From Sulfitobacter sp. EhC04 (lineage in GTDB: Bacteria > Pseudomonadota > Alphaproteobacteria > Rhodobacterales > Rhodobacteraceae), in contig NZ_LXYI01000023.1 in NCBI RefSeq assembly GCF_001650875.1, positions 124,001 through 188,000 on the forward strand: a DNA stretch of 64,000 nucleotides, given 5' to 3'. Numbering within the stretch: the first letter of the stretch is position 1; every line of letters begins with the position of its first letter. Below the pieces are notes generated by a model. It was given only the letters and a program-made list of their open reading frames with translations. It searched no databases and had not been told where the DNA came from. The position numbers were made by a program, and so were the translations under genes. This document shows, in pieces, positions 17,766-26,552 of the stretch.

Positions 17766-17779
17766 CAACTGTCAAGTTG
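17766..17779 (-). promoter_or_regulatory. Inverted repeat CAACT-N4-AGTTG before the HxlR gene
   Basis: CAACTGTCAAGTTG lies 54-67 bases before the chosen HxlR start and overlaps a minus-strand TTGACA (17777-17772) that could be the -35 element. Its position fits autoregulation. The site differs from the operators of the first HxlR gene. Confidence 0.4.
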
Positions 17780-17923
17780 TAGGGTTGTCCCGCGACGCCA
17801 ATTTCCGTCGAGTTGGCGGATATTTCGTCTACATTTTACGCATGTTCAGTACTTTGGCAAGTTCAGGCCCTCACTGTGAAATACTTTCATGCTCCTGACG
17901 TCCAGGTGGCGGTGTCAATATTT

Positions 17924-19759
17924 TCAGCGCGGTAGAACGGTAACGTCATCGCTCAGAGGCACATCATAAAGCTTTGCGACCTGATCGGCACGCCGTGCCA
18001 GCACACCGCGCTGATTGATATAACCCTTGTCGTTGATCTCGCCCTCTCCCAGGGAGGGCGGTTCGGTCAGAATGGAAAATGCGGCGATGCGGTGCGTTGC
18101 GGCATTGTTGGATGCGTTGTGGATGATTAAACGCTCGGCGATTTTCTGACGCAGCGCGTCCAATGACTGCGGTGATCCATCGGGCAAGGCCTGCGGCGCT
18201 GGCCAGACCATGATCCGAACGTCGTCATGGTCAATGCCTGCCAGTACCAGATCCGTGATCAGGCCCTTACAGGCTTGCTGAACTGCAAGTCGCAGCTCTC
18301 CTGTCGCGACCCAAGAACCGTTTGTGAGTTTGAAATTTTCGCTCAGGCGGCCGGCGTATTTGAGGCCGTCTGCAGGATTGATGGGATCCATGAACTGCAC
18401 CAGATCGCCGGTGAGGTAAAAGCCCTGTGCGTCAAAGGCCTCGGCAGTGAGATCCGCGCGGCCGTAGTACCCCGGAGTGACGTTAGATCCGCGAACGCGC
18501 AGTTCGAACCGGTCGCCGAAGGGCACCAGCTTGACCTCGCAATCCACAACTGGAAGTCCGATCGCGCCCTGACCTTGTGAGGCCCAGTGCGTTGTCAGAA
18601 TGCCGGGCCCTGTTTCCGTTGTCCCAAGTGCAGAACCGAAATGCACTGGTTCTCCCAAGGTCTTGATCGACAGGTCCGTGATCCGCTCAAAGACGTCCTG
18701 GGGCAGGCTGGCACCCGCATAGGTGAGGCGGGTCATCCGGCTGAAGAACGCTTCATTGAGCGCATCATCTTCCTCAAGGGCTTTGGCCAGAAAATTATAG
18801 GCGGCCGGGACGCTAAGCAGGCTTGTGGGGCGCACGTCACGGATGTTTTCCAGGGTGCGGGCTATCAGCTCTGGCGTGGGCCGGCCATCGTCGATGTAGA
18901 AGGTGCCGCCCGCTTCCAACGTCCCGTGCAAGACCGCATTGCCGCCCATTGTGTGATGCCACGGCATCCAGTCCAGAACGATTGGGACCTCGACGGGGTT
19001 CCGAACGAGATCAACCGAATTGCGCACGGAACTACAGAGCATACCTTGTGTGTTGATCACGCCTTTCGGGTCGCCCGTGGACCCGGAAGTAAACAGGATT
19101 TTGGCGATGGTATCCGGGGTGACCGCATCCCGACGGCGCTGTACCTCCGCTCCCGCGGCAAGGTCGTACCAGTCCGAAAGTGCCAGCGAATTCGGTCCGC
19201 CGGCTGCGGTCAGCCATTTGGCCTGCGCAACAAGACCCAAGGTTTCGACGTTGCGACAGGACGCTTCGGTCTGTGCAAAAATCCACTGTGGCTCCAGAAG
19301 TTCCATGATCTTTTCAAGCCGGGGGCGTGCCTCGGCCAATGCGGAATAAGCAGGCGACACAGGGGCGACGGGGACGCCGATCAACATGCCCGCCAAAGTG
19401 ACCAAGCCATGCTCGATGGACGCCGGTGACAAAATGACCAAGGCGCGGTCGCCTGTGATACCCGCGTTCACCAGCCCTTGGGCAATCCCCTGAACCCGAG
19501 CCCATGCCGCTGCGTAGGTAATGGTTTCCCAGCTTCGATCCGGCGTGCGACTTGCCAGAAAGATCTGATCTGGCCGGGCTTTGGCCCAATGCTCAAGGTA
19601 ATCAACAATGTTTCCCTTGACGTCGGAAATCGACTGGCAGGAGTAGAGATGAATTGTGCCATCGTGAGAGTAACGCACCATGACCTCCTGGGGTGCATAG
19701 TCCGGGGTCAATGAAGCCCTGCCTGCACGGATTTTCTTGCTTTCAGTAAGTGTATCCAT
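17924..19759 (-). CDS. AMP-dependent acyl-CoA ligase, feruloyl-CoA synthase type
   Basis: A 611-residue ANL-family enzyme. The P-loop is ILFTSGSTGDPKGVINTQG (about residues 226-244), followed by LDWMPWHHTMGGNAV, the GTTETGPGI A5 motif, and YLTGDLVQFMD and YAGRLSENFKLTNG near the C terminus. This arrangement and length match feruloyl-CoA synthase rather than acetyl- or long-chain ligases. It should adenylate an aromatic or cyclic acid and make its CoA ester in the cytoplasm, the entry step for the beta-oxidation genes nearby. It stands alone on its strand, with a GTTCT-N5-AGAAT site 141 bases upstream. Acid specificity is not predictable here. Confidence 0.88.
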   Translation of the reverse strand: MDTLTESKKIRAGRASLTPDYAPQEVMVRYSHDGTIHLYSCQSISDVKGNIVDYLEHWAKARPDQIFLASRTPDRSWETITYAAAWARVQGIAQGLVNAGITGDRALVILSPASIEHGLVTLAGMLIGVPVAPVSPAYSALAEARPRLEKIMELLEPQWIFAQTEASCRNVETLGLVAQAKWLTAAGGPNSLALSDWYDLAAGAEVQRRRDAVTPDTIAKILFTSGSTGDPKGVINTQGMLCSSVRNSVDLVRNPVEVPIVLDWMPWHHTMGGNAVLHGTLEAGGTFYIDDGRPTPELIARTLENIRDVRPTSLLSVPAAYNFLAKALEEDDALNEAFFSRMTRLTYAGASLPQDVFERITDLSIKTLGEPVHFGSALGTTETGPGILTTHWASQGQGAIGLPVVDCEVKLVPFGDRFELRVRGSNVTPGYYGRADLTAEAFDAQGFYLTGDLVQFMDPINPADGLKYAGRLSENFKLTNGSWVATGELRLAVQQACKGLITDLVLAGIDHDDVRIMVWPAPQALPDGSPQSLDALRQKIAERLIIHNASNNAATHRIAAFSILTEPPSLGEGEINDKGYINQRGVLARRADQVAKLYDVPLSDDVTVLPR

Positions 19760-19899
19760 CGTCAGCCCCCCAAAGCCTATCCCTGCCCCTGTCTAGCACA
19801 AGTAGAATTTTTTGGAACTCACTTTTCGGGATTTTGCAACTTTATTGACCTACAATATAGCATTCATTGTCGCAGGGGTGTGAAGCGCTCATCTTTCGA

Positions 19900-19914
19900 G
19901 TTCTGTAATAGAAT
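19900..19914. promoter_or_regulatory. Operator-like site GTTCT-GTAAT-AGAAT
   Basis: One mismatch from the GTTCT-N5-AGAAC repeat at 3653 and 13707, with the same AAT core. It is 141 bases before the feruloyl-CoA-synthase-type ligase, in a gap with no other gene. Confidence 0.5.
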
Positions 19915-20049
19915 TTAATGGCAAAGCTCTAGGCGTACCAGGCCTGATCCAGAAACCTGTCATACCGCTACTGAGCCGCGCGAGGAAATGAGCTAAAATC
20001 ATGTACCTTCTAAATTCTTCCTGAAGCCGAAAGGGGGGTGAAGCAGGCC

Positions 20050-20125
20050 TGACGACATGGAGTAAAGACCGGCGCCCGCAGCCGTAGCGCGTGCCGGTAA
20101 CTAAAATGCCGGGGAGATTGCCAAA
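20050..20125 (+). pseudogene. Relic of an SDR gene start (paralogue of the 3713 gene)
   Basis: These 76 bases align without gaps to 3706-3781, the ribosome-site region and first 23 codons of the atypical SDR gene, with about 15 differences. The start codon ATG (20057) is preserved, but the third codon is TAA. Similarity stops at 20125. I read it as the remains of a duplicated or related SDR operon next to the CoA ligase. The remaining bases to 20263 show nothing recognisable. Confidence 0.7.
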
Positions 20126-20263
20126 TGGGCATTGAACTCAGGGGCATGTTGCCTTCGTTGTGACGATCAACAGGCAGCAATTCGGAACTTTCGTCACTGC
20201 CTGGTTTTCAAAGGCATTTCAGGCGGCAGGCCGCCCTCGATTACCAATCTCGGAAATCTGGGT

Positions 20264-20587
20264 TTAGTACTGGGTGCTTGGGATATGCACCACTATGTCG
20301 TCAAGCTCTTCTGTCAATTTGATTTGGCAACTCAAGCGGCTGTTCTCTTGGACACCTGCCGCGAATTCGAGCATGCCGATCTCACCGTCAGACTTTGCAG
20401 GGGTTTTTGATAACCAAGTCGGGTCGATGAAAACGTGGCATGTGGCGCAAGCAAGGGCCCCTCCGCATTCGGCTTCGATGCCGGGCACCATATTGGACAC
20501 GGCAGCTTCCATTAACGTCAGACCGGGCGACACCGTTACAGTGTGTTTCTCACCGTCAGCCGTCATAAAGTTTGCGGTCACAGTCAT
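20264..20587 (-). CDS. [2Fe-2S] ferredoxin, putidaredoxin type
   Basis: A 107-residue ferredoxin. Cluster ligands are Cys41, Cys47, Cys50 and Cys87, in the spacing C-x5-C-x2-C-x36-C typical of adrenodoxin/putidaredoxin proteins, and the C terminus ends in VHIPSTQY. The frame extends upstream to 20695, but GGAGG five bases before the ATG at 20587 and the family N terminus fix the start. It is divergent from a cytochrome P450 at 21173 and is probably its electron donor. No ferredoxin reductase is encoded in the window, so one must be shared from elsewhere. Confidence 0.92.
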   Translation of the reverse strand: MTVTANFMTADGEKHTVTVSPGLTLMEAAVSNMVPGIEAECGGALACATCHVFIDPTWLSKTPAKSDGEIGMLEFAAGVQENSRLSCQIKLTEELDDIVVHIPSTQY

Positions 20588-21172
20588 TGGTTCCTCCGGG
20601 TTTGTAGTTTTGACGTGTTTCTGTTTCCCGCGCGAGTACGCGGCAGATCGGCCGAACAATTGAGAGCCATGCAAGCTTCGTTGCTTGGCCAACAAAATTT
20701 CTCATCTTCAAGTCCGCCGACCCGATACAAGGGTTCAGCAACGCAAAGAAGAAAGCATGCTTATTAAAGAGTCTTCGTCCATTATTTATCGGGTGTCAAG
20801 TCTCGCAGGTCGAAATCCAATCCAGATGTGGAGCGTAATTTGAGCGAAACGCACCGTCTAAACCGAGTAAAGCAGGTAAAAAAGAGGATCAAAGGGCTCA
20901 TATTTTCGGCTGCATTTGAACTCAGCGTCACGCTCTTGGGAAGCCCGAGAGTCTTCACTTCAGCAATCGCCGTCACTGCTAACGTGATGTTCTGGGTAGG
21001 AATCCAATGCGCGCCGATGCTTCGTGTCCAGTAAAAAAAGAGCCTGGGGCGTGTAGAGGTGGTTCATATGCTACCGGAGGCCGGGAGGACTACATTGACA
21101 GCATGCTGATTAAATGTGATCATTTGATGAAGGCCAACGATTCGTAGCTATTGGCCAGATGGGGGGAGAGTT
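20588..21172. other. Intergenic region between ferredoxin and P450
   Basis: A 585-base gap, low in GC, without a convincing gene. Short open frames of 60-70 codons on both strands around 20780-21030 resemble nothing I know. The candidate P450 promoter lies at its right end. Confidence 0.5.
21095..21123 (+). promoter_or_regulatory. Candidate promoter for the P450
   Basis: TTGACA at 21095-21100, 17-base spacer, and GATCAT at 21118-21123 (4 of 6 matches to the -10 consensus), about 50 bases before the P450 start. Confidence 0.4.
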
Positions 21173-22420
21173 ATGTCAATGGCTGGCACTGGTATTTCAC
21201 TGGGAGGGCCGGAGCAGGCGAAATCGTTTGATCTGTTTTCGGTCCCGTCCGATTACTTCAAGAACCCGGCACCCTATTTCCGCCTCTTGCGTGATCACGA
21301 CCCCGTTCACATGAACTCAGACGGCAGCGTTCTGCTTACTCAATACCAGGACACCAAGCAAGTTTGGCGAGATCTCAGCGGATTGGTCGATAAGAGCGAG
21401 ATGTTTCGGAAGAAGTTCGGCGAAGGGCCGCTTCTCGAACATCATACGACCACGATGCTTTTTAGGGACCCTCCCGATCACGATCGGATGAGGGCAGTGG
21501 TAAATCCGTTCTTCACACAGGCTTCCATTGCGTCGCTATCTGGCTTTGTGAAGGATACCGTTGACGGCCTGTTGGGTGATGTGGCCGACCTGGGCGAGTT
21601 CGATTTTGTTAAGGACTTCGCTTTCCGGCTTCCAATTGCGGTGATTTGCCATCTGTTTGGCGTTCCGCAGTCAGATGCGCTGAAACTGCAGGATATGGGA
21701 CGCAAGATCCTGATGGCGCTGAACCCTGCGGTCAGCGACGAGATGATTGCCGAAGGCCATCAGGCTACAAAAGACTTCATGGAATACCTCGTGCCCTATG
21801 TCGAAGCGGCGAAGAGCGAACAGGACATCGACCCCACCAAGGATCTGATCCGGTCCATGGTGTCGGCTCAGAGAAACGGCGGACAGATATCTGACGCCGA
21901 GATGTACCACATGTGCATTCTGGTTTTGAATGGCGGCCACGAAACAACGACGAACCTCATTGCCCAGTCGGTGAACGCAACACTCGATAACGCTGATCTT
22001 CTGGCGCAGATCCGCGGCGATGACTTTGATATTCCTACCGCTGTTGAAGAGTTTTCGAGGTATGTTTCTCCTCTTCAGTTGCAAGGACGTCGCACAACAC
22101 GCGAGATCGTGCTGGCGAGTGGGAACGGAGTGATACCTGCCGGGGTAGAGGTGGTGCTTTGCCAGGCCTCTGCGAACAGGGATGACCGGGTCTTCGAAGA
22201 TCCTGATTCACTGCGTTTGGACCGCAAGCCCAACTCTCACGTCTCGTTCGGAGCCGGCGTGCATGTTTGCCTTGGTCGACCTCTTGCCAGACTCGAGGCG
22301 TCTGTCGCCATTCCCGCTTTCTTGCGCCGTTTCAAGAAAATTGAACGCAATGGACCAGTCGAGTTCGCAGAGAGTGTGAGGTTTCGGGTTATGAAATCGC
22401 TGCCGGTGCGGGTGTCTTAA
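21173..22420 (+). CDS. Cytochrome P450
   Basis: A 415-residue soluble bacterial P450. The I-helix oxygen-activation motif is N-GGHETTT (residues 253-260), the K-helix ExxR is E293-F-S-R296, and the haem loop is FGAGVHVCLGRPLARLE with Cys366 as the axial ligand. No membrane anchor is present. It would hydroxylate a small hydrophobic substrate, using electrons from the divergent [2Fe-2S] ferredoxin. GGGGGGAG before the ATG supports the start. With the CoA ligase and beta-oxidation genes nearby, it may hydroxylate a terpenoid, alicyclic or aromatic acid at the start of a pathway; this is inference. Confidence 0.95.
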   Translation: MSMAGTGISLGGPEQAKSFDLFSVPSDYFKNPAPYFRLLRDHDPVHMNSDGSVLLTQYQDTKQVWRDLSGLVDKSEMFRKKFGEGPLLEHHTTTMLFRDPPDHDRMRAVVNPFFTQASIASLSGFVKDTVDGLLGDVADLGEFDFVKDFAFRLPIAVICHLFGVPQSDALKLQDMGRKILMALNPAVSDEMIAEGHQATKDFMEYLVPYVEAAKSEQDIDPTKDLIRSMVSAQRNGGQISDAEMYHMCILVLNGGHETTTNLIAQSVNATLDNADLLAQIRGDDFDIPTAVEEFSRYVSPLQLQGRRTTREIVLASGNGVIPAGVEVVLCQASANRDDRVFEDPDSLRLDRKPNSHVSFGAGVHVCLGRPLARLEASVAIPAFLRRFKKIERNGPVEFAESVRFRVMKSLPVRVS

Positions 22421-22591
22421 CGCACCTTCCGTCAGCACCAAGGAGGTTCGTTTACGCCGACGTCACAGGCATGCGCGAAGTGGTTGTTACGTGGGGGATC
22501 GGAGTCCGGAACGTGGCTCTGATGGAGACAAGACAGTTGTGTGCGCATTTGCGGCGCTGTCTGCAAAACAAAAATCATGGGAGGAATTGCA

Positions 22592-23758
22592 ATGAAACTG
22601 ACTACATCCGCTGCGGCGATTGCACTGCTTTTTGCAGTGACTGGGGCCACCGCCGATACCGTAAAAATCGGCTTTATCTCGACGATGTCGGGTCCCCTGG
22701 GAGGGACCGGCAATGAAGCTTCTGACGGATTTAAGCTCTTTCTGGACCAGAATGATGGGAAGATGGGCGGCGCAGAAGTTGAAATGCATTGGGAAGACGA
22801 TCAGGCAAAGCCTGATGTCAGTCGCCAAGCCGCAGACAAGCTGATCTCGGAAGATGTGGATATCTTTACGGGCATCATTTTCTCGAATGTGCTGCTTTCG
22901 TCGATCAAGCCAATTCTGGATTCCGGAGCGTTTTACATCAGCAACAACGCGGCACCTTCGCAAATTGCAGGCAAATTGTGCGACCAGAATTTCTTTGCGG
23001 TATCCCACCAAAACGACCAGCTTTATGAAGGTCTGGGCGTCTACATGCAGGAAATGAATTTCGATAACGTCTACCTGATGGCGCCAAACTACCCGGCTGG
23101 CAAGGATATGATGGCGGGCTTCAAGCGCCACTTCCAAGGCAAGATCGCCGGAGAAGTGTACACTGCATTTGGTCAGCTGGATTATTCTGCCGAGATCGCT
23201 CAGGTTCGGGCAGCAGCGCCGTCTACGGTTGTCTTCTTTTATCCTGGCGGAATGGGCATCAATTTCGTCAAGCAGTATCAGCAATCGGGACTGATGGGTG
23301 AGATACCTGTGTACACTGGATCGCATGGGATTGATCAAAGCATTCTACCTGCTGTGGGAGACGCTGCGATTGGCGTTAATTCGGGCGCAATCTGGAGCGA
23401 GTTTGGTGACAATGAAGCCAACCGGGTTTTCGTCGAAGGGTTTGAAAAGGCCTACGGACGCATCCCTTCCCCATATGCTGCGATGGCCTATGATACAGCG
23501 CGGGTTATTGACGCGGCCCTGACCGAGGTTGGCGGTTCAATCGAAGATCGGGACGCATTTCGTACTGCGCTAGAAACCATGGATTTCTCTTCGATCCGCG
23601 GCAACTTCAAGTTCAACACGAACCATATGCCGATCATGGATTACTATATGACGGTCGTTGAGAAAGACGCCCAAGGCCGTTTGGTCAATGCGCTGAAATC
23701 GAAAGTCGCGAGCGATCTGGAAGACGGCTATGTGAGCGAATGCAAGATCTCAGGCTGA
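22592..23758 (+). CDS. ABC transporter substrate-binding protein, LivJ type
   Basis: A 388-residue periplasmic binding protein. Its signal peptide runs to GATA (about residue 21), followed by the mature start DTVKIGFISTMSGPLGGTGNE typical of Peripla_BP_6 proteins. The frame is open from 22541, but GGAGG precedes the ATG at 22592. It is the first gene of a second complete Liv-type operon. A hairpin with T run directly after the gene probably makes its transcript more abundant than those of the permeases. Relatives bind aromatic carboxylates; the gentisate genes downstream suggest an aromatic ligand. Confidence 0.9.
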   Translation: MKLTTSAAAIALLFAVTGATADTVKIGFISTMSGPLGGTGNEASDGFKLFLDQNDGKMGGAEVEMHWEDDQAKPDVSRQAADKLISEDVDIFTGIIFSNVLLSSIKPILDSGAFYISNNAAPSQIAGKLCDQNFFAVSHQNDQLYEGLGVYMQEMNFDNVYLMAPNYPAGKDMMAGFKRHFQGKIAGEVYTAFGQLDYSAEIAQVRAAAPSTVVFFYPGGMGINFVKQYQQSGLMGEIPVYTGSHGIDQSILPAVGDAAIGVNSGAIWSEFGDNEANRVFVEGFEKAYGRIPSPYAAMAYDTARVIDAALTEVGGSIEDRDAFRTALETMDFSSIRGNFKFNTNHMPIMDYYMTVVEKDAQGRLVNALKSKVASDLEDGYVSECKISG

Positions 23759-23773
23759 TCTGTCACGTTCAAG

Positions 23774-23803
23774 CCGGGAGGCGTGATCAGTCTCCCGGTT
23801 TTT
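23774..23803 (+). terminator. Attenuating terminator between binding protein and permeases
   Basis: Arms CCGGGAG (23774-23780) and CTCCCGG (23792-23798) with an 11-base loop, then TTTTT. Its position between the binding protein and LivH suggests partial termination. Confidence 0.75.
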
Positions 23804-23889
23804 GCCGCTGAACAGAGACAACGTATGGCAAAGATCGCCAATTATGCCGGTCAACTACGCGGCTTTGCTTTTGCTCAAGAGGGAACAGC

Positions 23890-24762
23890 ATGACGACAGG
23901 ACTATTCGTAGAGCAGTCACTAAACGGGCTTCAGCTTGGAGTGATGCTGTTTCTTGTGACTGCGGGTTTGACCCTAGTCTTCGGGATAATGGACTTCATC
24001 AATCTGGCCCACGGATCGCTCTTTATGTTCGGGGCATTTCTGGCCGCTACGTTCGTCAAAATCACCGGCATATTCTGGTTGGCTCTGATCCTTGCCGTCT
24101 TGGCGACCGGGCTGATCGGGTTCGTTATGGAGTTCCTTGTTCTTCGACGCTTTTACCACCGAAGTCACCTTGATCAGGTATTGCTGACATTTGGATTTAT
24201 TCTGGTTTTCAACGATATCACGCGGATAATCTGGGGATCAATCCCACTGCCGATGCCCTTGCCGGAGATCTTGTCGATGCCGGTCCAGATCATGCCGGGG
24301 GTCATGTATCCGTCTTTCCGGATTGCAATTCTGGTGCTTGGATTAATCGTGGCACTGTGCCTGTTCCTTATTATCGAGCGTACGCGTTTGGGAATGTGGA
24401 TTAGGGCCGGTGCCAGTGACAGGCAGATGACCTCGGCGCTGGGAGTCAATGTCGGCTTGGTGTTCACGCTCGTTTTTGCCGCAGGAGCTGCACTTGCCGC
24501 CCTTGCGGGGATCATGTCGGGGCCGATCAGCGCCGTTCAGATCGGTATGGGCGAGCCGATATTGATCTTGGCGCTGGTTGTTACGGTTATTGGCGGGATC
24601 GGGTCGGTAAAAGGTGCGCTGATCGCTGCCATTATGATCGGCATGGTTGATACATTCGGGCGCGTGATGTTCCCGCCTGCGATCAGCAGCATTCTTATCT
24701 ATCTTCTGATGGTCTTGATACTCGCCTTTAGGCCCAGAGGGCTATTCCCCGCAAATGTCTGA
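23890..24762 (+). CDS. livH: ABC transporter permease, LivH type
   Basis: A 290-residue membrane protein. The LivH signature GIMDFINLAHGSLFMFGAFL (in part, about residues 32-51) and the C terminus LAFRPRGLFP are visible, with the coupling helix at RAGASDRQMTSALGVN. Its end overlaps the LivM start by eight bases. It forms the channel with LivM. Confidence 0.92.
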   Translation: MTTGLFVEQSLNGLQLGVMLFLVTAGLTLVFGIMDFINLAHGSLFMFGAFLAATFVKITGIFWLALILAVLATGLIGFVMEFLVLRRFYHRSHLDQVLLTFGFILVFNDITRIIWGSIPLPMPLPEILSMPVQIMPGVMYPSFRIAILVLGLIVALCLFLIIERTRLGMWIRAGASDRQMTSALGVNVGLVFTLVFAAGAALAALAGIMSGPISAVQIGMGEPILILALVVTVIGGIGSVKGALIAAIMIGMVDTFGRVMFPPAISSILIYLLMVLILAFRPRGLFPANV

Positions 24763-25789
24763 AGGTGCAAACAGCATGACCTTAAGCTCAGTACGACAAC
24801 TGGTTGTTCCGAACTGGCCCGTTCTACTTATCTTTGTATTGCTTGCGCTGGCCCCGGTCTGGTCGATGTACGGCGGTTCTGATTTTACCATTCGCCTGCT
24901 AACACGCGCGCTTATTCTTGCCCTCGCGGCGGTCGGGTTGAACTTTGTTCTTGGCTTTGGCGGGCTGGTCAGCCTGATGCACGCTTCCTTTTTCGGGGTA
25001 GGGGCGTACACGGTTGCCATACTGGCCCATCACGATTTCAACGGTGATACCCTGTTCGGATTGCCGGGCACTTCGAACTTGCTGGTTTCCGGGCCCGCCG
25101 CAGTTTTTCTGGCGCTTGTCTTTGCTGTTGCCACAGGGGCCCTCGTGCTGAGAACCAAGGGCGCATACTTCATTATGATGACTTTGGCGCTCAACCAGAT
25201 GCTGTTTTTCTTCATGATTGCGCTGCAGCAATACGGTGGCGAGGACGGGATGCAAATCTACCTGCCGCTTCATCTGTCAGGGTATGAATTTGGCAGCGAC
25301 AGCGCAATCTACTATACAGTCCTGATCGTTCTGGCCTTTTTTGTTTTTCTCCTTTCAAGGTTGGTGTGCAGCCGGTTTGGAAATGTGATCAGGGCGTCCT
25401 CTGAAAATGAGGAAAGGCTGACGGCTATCGGCATCTCTCCATTTCATTACAAGCTTGTCGCATTCACTATTTCGGGGGCGGTCACGGCGGTCGCCGGTGT
25501 GCTTTGGGCAATTTCACAGGAATATGTAAGCCCTGCGGACCTGTCGTGGATCCGGTCTGCCGATCTGGTTGTTATCGCAGTGCTCGGCGGTCTCGTCCGC
25601 GTCTGGGGGCCGCTCGTAGGTGCTTTGGTCTTTGTCCTGGCGGAATATTTTCTGTCCGACATCACGGTATATTGGCAGCTTGTTTTTGGCTTGGGAATTA
25701 TCGCCGTCGTTGTTCTGTTTCCTGGTGGCATGTTGAGCGTTTGGGCAACGATCCGGAAAATCAACTGGGGGCGGGCACATGACGCTTAA
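24755..25789 (+). CDS. livM: ABC transporter permease, LivM type
   Basis: A 344-residue membrane protein with about ten hydrophobic segments. It has LNFVLGFGGLVSLMHASFFG near residues 57-76, the coupling stretch RASSENEERLTAIGI, and LFPGGMLSVWA at the C terminus. GGA lies close to the ATG, and the gene overlaps LivH at its start and LivG at its end, a sign of tight coupling. Confidence 0.92.
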   Translation: MSEGANSMTLSSVRQLVVPNWPVLLIFVLLALAPVWSMYGGSDFTIRLLTRALILALAAVGLNFVLGFGGLVSLMHASFFGVGAYTVAILAHHDFNGDTLFGLPGTSNLLVSGPAAVFLALVFAVATGALVLRTKGAYFIMMTLALNQMLFFFMIALQQYGGEDGMQIYLPLHLSGYEFGSDSAIYYTVLIVLAFFVFLLSRLVCSRFGNVIRASSENEERLTAIGISPFHYKLVAFTISGAVTAVAGVLWAISQEYVSPADLSWIRSADLVVIAVLGGLVRVWGPLVGALVFVLAEYFLSDITVYWQLVFGLGIIAVVVLFPGGMLSVWATIRKINWGRAHDA

Positions 25790-26552
25790 CGAAAAGATCG
25801 AAAAAGAACCGGTCCTGCGCCTGGCCGGACTTACGAAACGTTTTGGTGGGATTATCGCGACGGATCACCTTGATTTTGATGTGCGCGCCGGTGAAATTCA
25901 TGGGCTGATCGGGCCGAACGGTGCGGGCAAATCCACTTTGGTTGCTCAGATCCAGGGAAACCTTCGGCCGGATGAAGGCTCGATAATCTTTGAAGGGCGC
26001 GACATCACTGTCGAAGCACCGCATCGGCGCGCCAAGCTGGGCGTTGCAAGGTCGTTTCAGATCACCTCGGTTTTCATGGGTTTTACCATGCTCGCGAATG
26101 TGATGATGGCAGTCCAGGCGCAGGCAGGACACAGCATGTGGTTCTGGAAAAACACGTCAATGGATTCCAGTCTGATTGACCCAGCAATGGAACTGCTCGA
26201 ACTGGTCGGACTTACCCGATCAGCGCAAGCACTTGCACAGAATGTGTCCTACGGTGAGAGGCGGCAGCTTGAGCTGGCAATGGCTCTTGCGATGAAGCCC
26301 AAGTTGCTTCTTCTTGACGAGCCGATGGCCGGAATGGGGCGGCAGGACGGTGGTCGTATGATCAGTCTGCTTGAAACGCTGAAAGGCCGGTATTCCATAC
26401 TCTTGGTCGAACACGATATGGACGCTGTCTTCACGCTTTCCGATAGGATCAGCGTGCTTGTCGCGGGGCGGTGCATCGCAACGGGGTCTCCCGAGAAAAT
26501 CAAATCGGATGCCGGGGTTCGGGATGCTTATCTGGGGCATAAATCGACATGA
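25779..26552 (+). CDS. livG: ABC transporter ATP-binding protein, LivG type
   Basis: A 257-residue ATPase. Walker A is GPNGAGKST, followed by LGVARSFQITSVFMGFTML (the LivG loop), signature VSYGERRQLELAMAL and Walker B LLLLDEPMAGMG. It belongs to the branched-chain/urea/aromatic importer group. It overlaps LivM by 11 bases and LivF by 4. Confidence 0.93.
   Translation: MTLNEKIEKEPVLRLAGLTKRFGGIIATDHLDFDVRAGEIHGLIGPNGAGKSTLVAQIQGNLRPDEGSIIFEGRDITVEAPHRRAKLGVARSFQITSVFMGFTMLANVMMAVQAQAGHSMWFWKNTSMDSSLIDPAMELLELVGLTRSAQALAQNVSYGERRQLELAMALAMKPKLLLLDEPMAGMGRQDGGRMISLLETLKGRYSILLVEHDMDAVFTLSDRISVLVAGRCIATGSPEKIKSDAGVRDAYLGHKST

Noticed and set aside
20222-20236. GGCGGC/GCCGCC inverted repeat after the ferredoxin
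   Set aside because: The loop is only two bases and no T run follows on the minus strand, so a terminator is not supported.
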